Source of the DNA: Morococcus cerebrosus | GTDB lineage: Bacteria > Pseudomonadota > Gammaproteobacteria > Burkholderiales > Neisseriaceae | DNA: 64,000 nt | Assembly: GCF_022749515.1 (NCBI RefSeq) | Contig: NZ_CP094242.1 | Coordinates: 186,001-250,000 of the forward strand | Direction: 5' to 3' | Part shown: piece by piece, positions 27,855-38,100 of the stretch | Layout: each line of letters starts with the position of its first letter | Numbering within the stretch: the first letter of the stretch is position 1 | Notes under the pieces: generated by a model | The model's input: the letters and a program-made list of their open reading frames with translations, nothing else | What the model was told of the DNA's origin: nothing | The model's database searches: none | Position numbers and translations under genes: made by a program

Positions 27855-28015
27855 GATGACGGAAAGAAAGAAATCTTGTTGTTTTTAATGTATATTATTT
27901 CGTTAGTTACAAAAATTTGCATTGTAAATACAAATGATTTGCCGATTGTAAATTCCAAAATATTTTCGTAAATTAACCAAGGTTAAGATTTTTGTAAAAC
28001 CGGACGTAAAATTAT

Positions 28016-28061
28016 AAAGGTCGTCTGAAAACCTTAAAAATTGGGTTTTCTGACGACCTTT
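28016..28061 (-). terminator. Uptake-sequence hairpin terminator after the SnoaL-like gene
   Basis: AAAGGTCGTCTGAAAACC pairs with GGTTTTCTGACGACCTTT, with one mismatch in the right word (CTGACG for CAGACG). It lies 31 bp beyond the stop of the minus-strand gene. Confidence 0.75.
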
Positions 28062-28091
28062 GCACATTTTGCCGTATCGCTTCAAGGCATT

Positions 28092-28577
28092 TTAAAACAT
28101 AGAATGCCCGCTGGCGGTTTTTTCCGGCACTGCTTGAATCACGTCCCAATGTTCGACGATTTTACCGTTGCGGTCGAAGCGGAAAATATCGACGACCGCT
28201 TCACCCCGGTCTTGGGCAGAGGTTTGGCTGAAGACGTGCATGAATACCAAATCGCCTTCCGCCGCTATGCGTTTCACTGCGGCGCGCGAGCCGGGATTTT
28301 CTTTTAAGAACGGAGCGAAGGCGTCGATAAAGGCTTGTCCGCCATCGGCAACGGTCGGATTGTGTTGGATATAGGTTTTGCCGACATATTTGCTGACGGC
28401 TTCTTGCAGTTTGTGCTGATTGAACGCGAGGTCGTAGAAGGCAAGGGCGTTGGCTTTGTTGCGTGCCTCTTGGGTTTGCGCGGCTTTGGTGTGGACGGGT
28501 TTGGCTTTGGGAGCGGCGTATGCGGCGGTTGATGAGAGGGCGGCTGCGGTCAGTAAGACGGCGATGATTTTTTTCAT
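28092..28577 (-). CDS. Exported SnoaL/NTF2-like protein
   Basis: 161 residues. The Sec signal peptide (MKKIIAVLLTAAALSSTAAYA) is followed by a short Lys/Ala-rich linker. A single cone-shaped SnoaL-like domain follows (ANALAFYDLAFNQHKLQEAV, YIQHNPTVADGGQAFIDAF, VDIFRFDRNGKIVEHWDVIQ). These residues match the family that includes polyketide cyclases and many proteins of unknown activity. It is probably periplasmic; the substrate is unknown. AAAGGAA precedes the start. It lies downstream of the epimerase gene on the same strand, but an uptake-word hairpin separates them. Confidence 0.82.
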   Translation of the reverse strand: MKKIIAVLLTAAALSSTAAYAAPKAKPVHTKAAQTQEARNKANALAFYDLAFNQHKLQEAVSKYVGKTYIQHNPTVADGGQAFIDAFAPFLKENPGSRAAVKRIAAEGDLVFMHVFSQTSAQDRGEAVVDIFRFDRNGKIVEHWDVIQAVPEKTASGHSMF

Positions 28578-28606
28578 TTTTCGATTTCCTTTTGATTGGG
28601 AGGGAC

Positions 28607-28650
28607 AGGTCGTCTGAAAACCTGATTTCCAAGGTTTTCAGACGACCTTT
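28607..28650 (-). terminator. Uptake-sequence hairpin between epimerase and SnoaL-like genes
   Basis: AGGTCGTCTGAAAACC (from 28607) and GGTTTTCAGACGACCTTT flank a short loop in the 87-bp gap. The stem includes extra complementary bases beyond the uptake words. Confidence 0.75.
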
Positions 28651-28664
28651 GCCCTAGACGGCGG

Positions 28665-29321
28665 TTAAGCGGCGGCAACGGTAAAGCGTTCAAACAAATG
28701 CGTTTTGTTTTCCGCGTCGTCGGCGATGGCGACTGCCAAATCCGCCACGCTGATGCCTGCCGGAATTTCACCGTCCATCAGCAAATCGTCTTTGCCCAAG
28801 CGGTATTTGCCGGTTTTGTCTTCGCTGAACCCGCCGTCCGCGCCCAGTCGTGCCGGAGGGGAAACGAAAGACCAGTTCACATCTCGGCGCGGCAGGAGTG
28901 CGGTCAATAAATGGCGTGCGGCATTGGCGCCGTCGTAAATGGCTTTGGGGAAGTCGGGCGTATCGACAACTTGCAAATCAGGTGCAACATACAGGCTGCC
29001 TGCGCCGCCAACGATTAAGAGATACGGCACTTGCGCCGTTTTTGCCGCTTCGACGATGCTGTTTGCGCCGCGTGTAAAATCCGCGCCGATATTGGGATTG
29101 GTCCAGCCGGGATTGAACGCGCTGACCACGGCGTCAAAGCCTGCCAGCTTGTCGGCAAAATCTGCCGCGTTCACGTCTGCGGAGACGGCGGCAACATTTT
29201 GCGCCTGGAACACTTTATCCGTATTGCGCGCGAAAGCGGTCACTTCATGACCGCGACCTGCCAATTCTTGAACCACTGCGTTGCCGACATAACCTGTTGC
29301 ACCGATGACTGCGATTTTCAT
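28665..29321 (-). CDS. NAD(P)-binding epimerase/reductase, NmrA/SDR-like
   Basis: 218 residues. The N-terminal dinucleotide motif GATGYVGNAVVQEL (8-21) is followed by VSADVNAADFADKLAGFDAV, LLIVGGAGSLYV, and WSFVSPPARL, typical of the atypical short-chain dehydrogenases related to NmrA and flavin reductase. AAGGAG stands 7 bp before the start. It is divergent from a LysR gene across 120 bp, so it is probably that regulator's target and may respond to oxidants or electrophiles. The substrate is not known. Confidence 0.88.
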   Translation of the reverse strand: MKIAVIGATGYVGNAVVQELAGRGHEVTAFARNTDKVFQAQNVAAVSADVNAADFADKLAGFDAVVSAFNPGWTNPNIGADFTRGANSIVEAAKTAQVPYLLIVGGAGSLYVAPDLQVVDTPDFPKAIYDGANAARHLLTALLPRRDVNWSFVSPPARLGADGGFSEDKTGKYRLGKDDLLMDGEIPAGISVADLAVAIADDAENKTHLFERFTVAAA

Positions 29322-29441
29322 GTTTGACTCCTTGTTGAGATGTGATTAATTAGATGAACGCATTGTAAGGTCGTCTGAAACGCTTGATAATCCCTGTTTT
29401 GCTGTTATGATTGTGAAGTTGAACTAAATAATAGAAATAGA

Positions 29442-30332
29442 ATGCAAGACATCAAACCCCTGCTCGTTTTCGCCGCCGTCCTCGAACACGGCAGCATGAA
29501 CGCCGCCGCTGCCGCGCTGGGCATGACCCCGTCTGCCGTCAGCCAGCACATCAACCGCCTCGAAACCCTGCACGGCATCAAGCTGTTAAACCGCAGCACG
29601 CGCAGCCTTTCGCCGACCGATGCCGGCCGCGCCTTGGGCGAATACTGCCGCCGCCTCGCTGCTACCCTCGCCGATACGCGTACCGTTATCGACAACCTCA
29701 AAACCGAACCCGTCGGCGAATTGCGCATTTCCCTGACTTCCAGCGTCATCGGTTCCCGCGCTTTTCAGACGGCGTTTTCACGATTGCAAACCGAGTTTCC
29801 CAAAATCCGCCCCATCCTCAATTTCAGCGATACCTTGGACGACCTGCAACACAATCAGACCGACATCGCCATACGCGGCGGCGACCGCGCCTTGGACGAT
29901 CCCAACCTGGTCGCGCGTCATCTCGTTACCTGGCCGTACAGCATTTGCGCCGCACCCGATTACCTCGACCGCCATCCGCCCATCACCCATCCCTCGCAGC
30001 TTCACGCCCATCGCTGGCTGCATTTCCTGCCCGTGCGCACGACCTTGCAACACGGCGGTGAAAGCTATTTCCTCGACATCGCCGACAGTATTGCCTGCAC
30101 GCATCTTGCCGCCGTGTGCAGCCTGACCGAAAGCGGTTTCGGTTTATCTTTGCAAGTGGGCGGCGAAGTTCGGGAAAAAATCGCCCAAGGTCGTCTGAAA
30201 ACCGTTTTGCCCGAATGGACGCTGCCGCCGGTCAGCCTCTATTTGGTGACGCCTTACCGCGTCCAGTCCGCCAAAACCGAAGCTGCCGTCCGTATCTTCA
30301 CGGAAAGTTTCGCCAAGGAAGCAGACGCATGA
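29442..30332 (+). CDS. LysR-family transcriptional regulator
   Basis: 296 residues. The N-terminal winged helix has GSMNAAAAALGMTPSAVSQH (about 19-38), followed by the effector-binding domain with GELRISLTSSVIGSRAF, LDDLQHNQTDIAIRGGD, and HRWLHFLP. It belongs to the subgroup that often controls a divergent oxidoreductase gene, here the epimerase gene 120 bp away. Its stop overlaps the start of the GIY-YIG gene (ATGA), so that gene is translated from the same message. A GRLKT stretch late in the protein is an in-frame uptake word. Confidence 0.92.
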   Translation: MQDIKPLLVFAAVLEHGSMNAAAAALGMTPSAVSQHINRLETLHGIKLLNRSTRSLSPTDAGRALGEYCRRLAATLADTRTVIDNLKTEPVGELRISLTSSVIGSRAFQTAFSRLQTEFPKIRPILNFSDTLDDLQHNQTDIAIRGGDRALDDPNLVARHLVTWPYSICAAPDYLDRHPPITHPSQLHAHRWLHFLPVRTTLQHGGESYFLDIADSIACTHLAAVCSLTESGFGLSLQVGGEVREKIAQGRLKTVLPEWTLPPVSLYLVTPYRVQSAKTEAAVRIFTESFAKEADA

Positions 30333-30607
30333 ACGCGGAAAATTGGTGCGTTTACCTGATTCTGTGTGAAAACGGCGCGCTTTACTGCGGCATCAGCAAC
30401 CGCCCGCAAGAGCGGTTCGCTGCCCACCTCGCCGGCAAAGGCGCGAAATATACGCGGCTGAACAAACCGACGGCGATGCGTATCGTTTCAGACGACCTCT
30501 CCAAAAGCGAGGCGCTGAAACAGGAAATCGCCATCAAAAAACTGACGGTAGGGAAGAAGCGGGAATTGTGGGACGAGGCGGTGGGAAATGCTTCCCTTGA
30601 GCGGTAA
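30329..30607 (+). CDS. GIY-YIG domain protein (UPF0213/YhbQ-like)
   Basis: 92 residues from ATG 30329, which overlaps the LysR stop by four bases; the longer upstream reading is a shadow of the regulator. The single GIY-YIG nuclease-like domain has CVYLILCENGALYCGISN (about 6-23), then RPQERFAAH and KYTRL, and ends with LKQEIAIKKLTVGKKREL, as in the YhbQ group. These small proteins are suspected DNA-repair nucleases; function is not established. An uptake word lies inside the gene (encoding VSDDLS). Confidence 0.9.
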   Translation: MNAENWCVYLILCENGALYCGISNRPQERFAAHLAGKGAKYTRLNKPTAMRIVSDDLSKSEALKQEIAIKKLTVGKKRELWDEAVGNASLER

Positions 30608-30633
30608 CGGATATTGCCCGCAGACATATGAAG

Positions 30634-30667
30634 AAGGTCGTCTGAAAAGCGGATTTCAGACGACCTT
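30634..30667 (+). terminator. Uptake-sequence hairpin after the GIY-YIG gene
   Basis: AAGGTCGTCTGAAA pairs with TTTCAGACGACCTT across a short loop, followed by GATTTT, 27 bp past the stop. Confidence 0.75.
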
Positions 30668-30771
30668 GATTTTCTGTAAGCCGTCGAATTTAACATTCCT
30701 GAAAGATAAGTTGAAATTCCCTAACCGGCAGCATAGTATAATGCCCGCTTTCCGCAAATCTTGAGGCCGCC

Positions 30772-31392
30772 ATGAAACCGATACCCTATATCCTTGCGGC
30801 TGCGCTCTGCCTCAGCAGCTCAGCCGTATCCGCAAATCCCGTTACCTATATCTGCAAAACCGCAAACGGCATCGTCTTTACCAACCAGAAAACCGGTGCC
30901 GAATGTACCGTGTCCCATGTTGACGGCAGCGCGGCCGTCAGCAGCGAAGAAGCCGACAGCGCCGTTCCCGAAACGGTCAACCTGAAAGAAGCCATCGGTC
31001 AGGCAGCCCCCGAAATCGACGACATCAAAATCCTTCCGCGTCCGGCAGTAAGCAGCGTAACCAACACCGCAGAAGCCGCCAATCCCCGCCTGGATGTGAG
31101 ACTGCGCAACCAGCCGGATGCCAAAGCCGCCAAAGCGCGTGCCGCAGAGATGAACCGCAAAGCCAAAATCCTTCCTGCGTCCGTTGTATCCGCACCTGCG
31201 AAGCCACAAATGTCGCGTAAGCAAATCCTTCAAAAAGAAGTCCGCAACGAACAGGCCGCACTCGCCCGCGCCCAATCCCAACTTGCCGCCGCCCGCCGTC
31301 AGGGGGATCAGGCAAAAATCAACCGCCTGACCCGTGATGTCAGCGACAGGCAGGCAAGCATCCGCGCCATGCAGAACGAAATGGGGCGTTGA
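30772..31392 (+). CDS. Exported protein with C-terminal coiled coil
   Basis: 206 residues. The signal peptide (MKPIPYILAAALCLSSSAVSA) precedes a short N-terminal domain with two cysteines (TYICKTANGIVFTNQKTGAE, then CTV), which looks like the beta-hairpin of DUF4124-type domains. A Pro/Ala-rich linker follows, then a basic, heptad-like helix from about residue 150 to the end (QKEVRNEQAALARAQSQLAA). Similar exported proteins are common in Neisseria, but no function is known. It is probably a single-gene unit bounded by uptake-word hairpins. Confidence 0.8.
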   Translation: MKPIPYILAAALCLSSSAVSANPVTYICKTANGIVFTNQKTGAECTVSHVDGSAAVSSEEADSAVPETVNLKEAIGQAAPEIDDIKILPRPAVSSVTNTAEAANPRLDVRLRNQPDAKAAKARAAEMNRKAKILPASVVSAPAKPQMSRKQILQKEVRNEQAALARAQSQLAAARRQGDQAKINRLTRDVSDRQASIRAMQNEMGR

Positions 31393-31425
31393 TTCTTTTT
31401 TATAGCTTTATTGCAATCCACCTTC

Positions 31426-31481
31426 AAAAGGTCGTCTGAAAAGTAGCGAAACCCGCTATGGATATTTCAGACGACCTTTTT
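31426..31481 (+). terminator. Nested hairpin terminator built from an uptake-sequence pair
   Basis: AAAAGGTCGTCTGAAA and TTTCAGACGACCTTTTT enclose a second small stem (TAGCG with CGCTA). It lies 34 bp after the coiled-coil gene. Confidence 0.8.
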
Positions 31482-32137
31482 GCGTTGTTTTCCCATGTTT
31501 GCTAGCGAGAGTTTGAAAGATCGGAATGTAGCGTGGGCTATGCCCACGAATGCAGTTGGCGGGAGTCATGGCAGAGGAAAAGTTGTGTTTCCCTGACTTG
31601 GCACGCTTCTGCTGCCAATTCCTTTCCTTGCGATGAAGACGGTAAGCGCAGGATGAAGGATTAATTCTACAAATCAATACCGTTGCAAAGGCGTCTCAAA
31701 TTTTCTTTCTGTATTTTCATTCAAATATAAATATCATCTTAAACGACATAGCCATAAATGTAATATGAGAGTTTGGCATAAAAATTGCAGGATTCCATAC
31801 ATAGTTCCACTTATAAAAGTAAATATGCGTTAAAAAATAAGAGAAACTCAAAGATTATCGGAGCTTATTTTGCATAATCGGCAATTTGATGAAGTTTCTA
31901 TACTATACCTACTGATATAGATATGTTCTAAAAATTGTACTTAAGTGACAATTAACGTCAACCTGGTTGATTTTCAATAATATATAAACAAAATAAATGA
32001 ATGCCTGTCTCATAAAATCCGCGTGTGCCTGAAGAAGATTAGGCGGCGGGGCAGTGCGGGGAGTACGTCTTGTTTTGACTGTATATATTTGAATTCAATC
32101 TGATATTTTTTAATAAATCCAATCAAGAGAGATTGTT
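31482..32137 (+). other. Gene-free AT-rich region upstream of the trimeric autotransporter
   Basis: No credible gene. A small inverted repeat CGTGGGC-TAT-GCCCACG lies at 31532-31548. From about 31700 the sequence is very AT-rich, unlike its neighbours, and probably carries the adhesin promoter. TTGACT at 32075-32080 is a possible -35, with TGATAT at 32101, but spacing is poor and no firm promoter can be given. No homopolymer tract suggestive of promoter phase variation was seen. Confidence 0.5.
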
Positions 32138-35100
32138 ATGAATAAGATTTTCAAAGTTGTATGGAACCGTACTATCGGCTCTTTCGTCGTTACTTCCGAA
32201 TTGGCGAAAGGACGTGTCAAATCAAGCAGCGAGGGTGCTGAAGGGGATGTGCGCGCCTCAGAAGAGGGTCGTCTGAAAACCTTGTTCAGGCTGACGGCGT
32301 TGAGCGCGGCATTATTCGGCTTGTCTGAGAGTGCTTGGGCGCATCCTATAATAAATTCAACGGCACCTGCGAATACAACTGGTATTGTCGCAACCGGTAA
32401 TGCGAGTGAGACGGCAGTTGGTGGCGGCTCCGCAAGAGGTGTGGGATCGGTTGCAGTTGGTGCCTTTGCAAAAGCGGGTACAAGGATTGAGGCTGACGGT
32501 GCTGTTGCTATTGGCGGTAGCCAGGCAAATACAGGTGCTTATGCTGATGGGAACAATGCGATTGCCATCGGTCAGGCAAGTAATGCATATGCAGCGAAGG
32601 CAATTTCTATCGGTTCGGATACCATCGCTTCAAAAGACTGGACCAGTGCTATCGGCGCACGCGCTGAAGCAAAAAATCTTGGTGCAACAGCCCTCGGTAG
32701 CTGGACACAGGCAACCGGTGAGTATTCGATTGCAATTGGTGGTAGTGATGCACAGGGTCGAGGAGCTGACGCAGGAACGTTAGCGTCTGGAAGTCGCAGT
32801 ACTGCCATTGGTCGTAATGCCAAGTCTGCCGGTGCGGATGCGATTGCTTTGGGTACGGGTGCACAGGCAACGCTAACTAATTCGATTGCTATTGGTAAAA
32901 ATTCGGTTGCAACGGGTGTGAATAATATAGCTAAAAACCCTGTCAATGTTGGGAATGCGGTTGCGATCGGTTCTGGTGTGCAGGCATTGGGAGAAGATTC
33001 TGTTGCTATTGGTGTGTCTGCAGGTGCTAACTTGACAACAGCAACTACAAAACAGAGCCTTGCCATTGGTTGGACAGCGAAGGCGACAGGTACAGCTCAG
33101 GCGGTTGCCATCGGTCCTGATGCCATTGCTTCGGGAGCGCAATCAACTTCCATTGGTAACAATACCCGTGCAACAGGGGATTCATCCATTGCCATCGGTG
33201 GTGATGATTGGAATATCGTACGTGAAAAAACTGTTGCGGCAGCGGGAAATAAACAGGTACATCAGATATACCAAGATTTGACCGGTGTGGAAATGAAGCG
33301 ACAAGGTGTTGCGTATAATAATCCATTTAAAGGTACGACTGCCGGAGATGCCGCCGTCGCTGTTGGTGTAACTGCACTTGCTGAGGGTGTATTGTCCACT
33401 GCCTTTGGTTCGGGTACATCTGCATCGGGCATAGGTGCAGCAGCGTTTGGTGTCGGTGCGAGTGCTAGCCAAGACAAATCTGTCGCTATCGGTGCAGGAT
33501 CACGTACCAATACCGATGCAACCGCTGTAACAACTGCAACAGTCAATGGTATTACTTATAGCGGTTTTGCGGGGACGGATCATATTACCCCGGGTTCTCA
33601 AGTTTCTTTCGGTTCGGCAGGCTATGAACGCCAGTTGAAACATGTAGCCCCAGGTGCGATTACTGCAACTTCTACTGATGCGGTAAACGGCAGCCAACTT
33701 TACGCTCTTCATGTAGGGGCGGGTAATATTGCCAAATCGGTCGCCGATGCATTGGGCGGTGGTGCGACTGTCGGCAATGATCCGACAAATAATCAGGGTT
33801 CTTTCGTAACCTTACCGTCTTATGACGTGCTCAAAGGCAATGCTGAGCCGAATACGGCAGGTAATGGTACCGCCAAATTCAATACAACTCCTGCTAGGAA
33901 CATCGCTGATGCGCTGACCAATCTCAATACTTACGTCAACCAAGGCTTTACCGTCAAAGATAATGCGGGCGATGCGAAGGGCATTGTTACGCCCGGAGAA
34001 AGCGTACAGTTTGCCGACGGCAATGCAACTACTGTTACCGTCGATACTGAAGCAAATGGCAATACTAAAATCAAATACGACGTTAAGGTGGACGACAAAA
34101 CCATCAAGGTTGTTGACGGTAAGCTGACTGGTGCGTCGCAAACCCATTTTTACAGCGTCAAAAACGAAGATCAAACTAAAGGCAACTACAACAACGACGG
34201 TGCGACAGGCGACAACGCGCTTGCTGCAGGCGTAGATGCTTCTGCGACTGCCAATGGTACAACTGCGGTAGGTCTGAAGGCGCAGGCATCGGCTGAATCT
34301 GCCATCGCAGTCGGTAGCGAAACCAAAGCGGCGGCGAAAAATGCGGTGGTAATCGGTAACAAGGCTTCCGTCGAAGCAGCCACAGACTCTGTTATCAATG
34401 TCAACGGTACGACTACGGGTGAAGGCTCGGTCGCCGTGGGTGCGGCAAGTAAAGCCAGCGGTACGAACGCGACCGCCGTCGGTCAGGCTGCAAATGCTTA
34501 CGGTCAAAACTCGTTTGCAGGTGGTCAGGTTTCCAATGCAAAAGGTAAATCCAGCGTGGCGGTAGGCGATGGTGCAAATGCACTTAATGATTCTGCTGTG
34601 GCTTTGGGTGCCTATACCACCGCAAGTAATGTTGGGTCAACTGCAGTCGGTTTCGGCTCCAATGCTTTGGGCTGGGCATCATTTGCAGGCGGTCATTCCG
34701 CTAAAGCTGAAGCAAGCAGCGCGGTTGCTCTCGGTCATGAGGCGCAGGCAGTAGGCGGCAAGGCAGTCGCCATTGGTAAGTCTAGCCATGCTGCCAAGGA
34801 TAGTGGCATTGCGTTGGGTGATGGCGCGAAGGCTGCCGAAGTGAATGCTATCGCTATTGGTTCAACCAACAATGCTTGGAAAGAAGATTCTATCGCGTTA
34901 GGACGTGCTGCCAATGCAGACGGTGCGGCTTCTTTGGCGCTTGGTTTGAACAGCCATACACGTTTGGACAACGCTATTGCTTTAGGTAATGGTGCAAATG
35001 CCGATCATAGTAATAGCATCGCCATCGGCAAATCCAGTCATGCAGCTGAATCCGCGGGAGTTGCTATCGGTAATGACGCACGGGCTTTGAAATTTAGCTC

Positions 35101-38100
35101 CGTTGTTATCGGTGATCAGGCTCAATCCAATAACTCGCGCTCTGTCGTCATCGGCTATCACGCTTCTGCAACCAATCCTGCAAAACCAGCCTCGGCTGAA
35201 GAGGATTACAATCAAACCGTTGCTATCGGTGCATACGCCAATGCATGGGGCGATCAATCTACTGCCATCGGTAACAATGTAGACGCAAAAGGCAATTCTT
35301 CTATCGCCATCGGTGCGGACGACTGGGATACCGTTGCAGTGAAAACTGTAGAAGGTACGGGTAAAACGGTTAAAGAGGTTTATCAAGACTATACCGGCGA
35401 TGTGATGGAAACCGGCAGTTATACTCATACGACTTCAAGCGAAGCTGCAGTAGCCATTGGTACTAAATCACAGGCAATAGGTCAATTATCCACAGCCTTT
35501 GGTACGGGTACGATCGCTGAAGGCGTCGCCTCTGCCGCATTCGGTATGGGTGCGAAAGCCACTCAAGGCAACTCTGTGGCAATCGGTGCGGGCAGTACGA
35601 CTACAACCGGTGCAACTAGTGTCAACGAAGCTACTGTCAATAATCTGAAATACTCAGGTTTTGCAGGTGGCAACAGTGTTAATCCAGGCGACCAAGTATC
35701 CTTTGGTTCTAAAAACTACGAACGCCAATTGAAAAACGTTGCTCCGGGTGAAATCTCTAACACTTCTACCGATGCCATCAACGGCAGCCAGCTGTACGCG
35801 GTACAAAACGTTTTGGGTAATACTGCCCAAACCGTTAAAAATGTATTGGGCGGAGATGCCGCAGTTGACGAAAACGGCAGTATTACTATGAGCAACATTG
35901 GTAATACCGGTGCAGGCAACATCCACGACGCGATCAAGTCAGTAAAAGAGACTGCCGAGAAAGGTTGGAAGCTGAAAGCGAACGACGAAGCCGACAGCGA
36001 AAGCGAAAAAATCGCTGCGGGCGACACCGTGACCGTGAAACAAGGTAAGAATATCCGTGTGAAACGCAGCAGCAAAGAGCTGACTATTGAGACTGCGGAC
36101 GATGTGGCGTTCAACAAAGTGACAGTCGGCAACAGCGTACTGACTACAGACGGACTAACCACACCGCAAGTTACTGCGGGTGACAGCGTATTGGGCAACA
36201 ACGGTCTGAATATTGCCAACGGTGCCAATCCCGTATCCCTGACCAAGTCTGGACTGGACAACGGCGGCAACAAAGTTACCAACATTGCCGACGGTGTGGC
36301 TGATACTGACGCAGCGAGCTACAAACAAGTTAAAGCTGCGAAAACCGAGGTTCAAAAAGGTACAAATGTCGTCAGTGTCGACAAAACTGAAGGCACGGAT
36401 GGTCATGCGATTTACACCGTCAATGCCAAAGGTACGGCTGTCTCTGCGGAAGGTACAGAAAACGGTCTGAAACTGACGTCGTCTGAAGATTCAACTACCA
36501 ACGTAACTACTTACAATTTGGATTTGTCAGACAAAACCAAAGACTCCTTGAAAAAAGCCGACAGTGCATTACAAGGCATTGATGTAAAAGTCAATGATGA
36601 AAATGTCAAAACGTTGACTAAAGATGATTCCACGCTGAAATTTGTTAACGGCACAGGTACGACTGCCGAAAACAAAGGGGGCACTGTCACGTTCAACGTA
36701 AACAAATCTACGCTGACCACGGGTGCCGGCGGCGTAGTCAGCGCGGATACGGCAGGCGATGCATTTGCTACTGCAGCTGACGTTGCCAAAGCCATCAATA
36801 AAGCCGTTGTCGACAGTGAAAAAACCAGCGTTGTAGCAGCCGGCGACAATACTCATGTCGCTGCTGTGGAAGCAGGTAATCAAACAACTTACACTGTTCA
36901 TGCTGACAATACCACCGTCAGCGTGAAAGATGGCGGTAAATTGGCACTGAAGTCGTCTGAAGCGACAAACAGTAACCACACCAAAACCACCAACTACGAA
37001 CTCGACCTTTCAGACGACACCAAAGCTGAGATTCAAAAAGGCGTGGATGCGAAAAATATCGTCGATACCAAAGGTATTACCTTCAGTGGCAACAGCGGCT
37101 CTCCTGTAACCAAAAAACTGGACGAAACGCTGGCAATTAAAGGCGACGATACAAATGTGGTTACCGAATCAGGTACAGACGGCATTACAGTCAAACTGAA
37201 AGACGAAATCACCGTTCAAACCGTCAATGCAGATAAACTCAAAGCGGGTGACAGTGTTCTGACCAATGATGGTTTGAACATTGCCAACGGTAACAATCCT
37301 GTATCCCTGACCAAGTCCGGTTTGAACAATGGCGGCAACAAGATCACCAAAGTTGCCAAAGGTGAAAATGAAGATGATGCTGTGAATTATGCACAGCTTA
37401 AAGAGCTGGCGGAAAAAGGTCTAACCTTTGATGCAGACGGCAACACTTCAACTTCAAGCAAAAAACTGGGTGAGCGAGTCGGCATTAAAGGCGGCAACAA
37501 CATTACCACTTCTGCAGACAGCGACAATGTTACCGTCAAGCTGAATGATGACATTACGTTGAATAGTGTAACTGCCACCACCTTGAAAGCAGGCAACAGC
37601 GAACTGACCACTACCGGACTGACCACACCGCAAGTTACTGCGGGTGACAGCGTATTGGGCAACAACGGTCTGACGATTGCCAACGGTGCAGCAAATGCTC
37701 CGGTATCCCTGACCAAAGACGGACTGAACAACGGCGGCAACAAAGTTACCGACGTAGCCAAAGGTACGGCGGATACCGACGCAGTGAACTTCAGCCAGCT
37801 GAACCCGATTGCCAAAGCATTGAATACGACTGTCAATCCAGACGGCTCTATCGCAGCGCCTAACTTTACCGTCAAACATGCCGACGGTACGGAAGGTACA
37901 CCTGTACATACTGTTCAAGACGCTTTGGACAAAGTAGGTGAAGAAGTAACCAAAGGCATCAACGTTGGCGGTACCACCGGCAGCAACAAATACGCGTTGG
38001 GCGGCACGATCAACATCAAAGGCGACAGCAACATTGTCAGCGACACCGTTGAAGGCGGCGTACAACTGAAACTTGCCGACACCGTTAAAATCGGACAAGA

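Noticed and set aside
31456..31677. 73-codon minus-strand frame upstream of the autotransporter
   Set aside because: It ends in an uptake-word hairpin, has no family feature and lies in intergenic repeat-like sequence.
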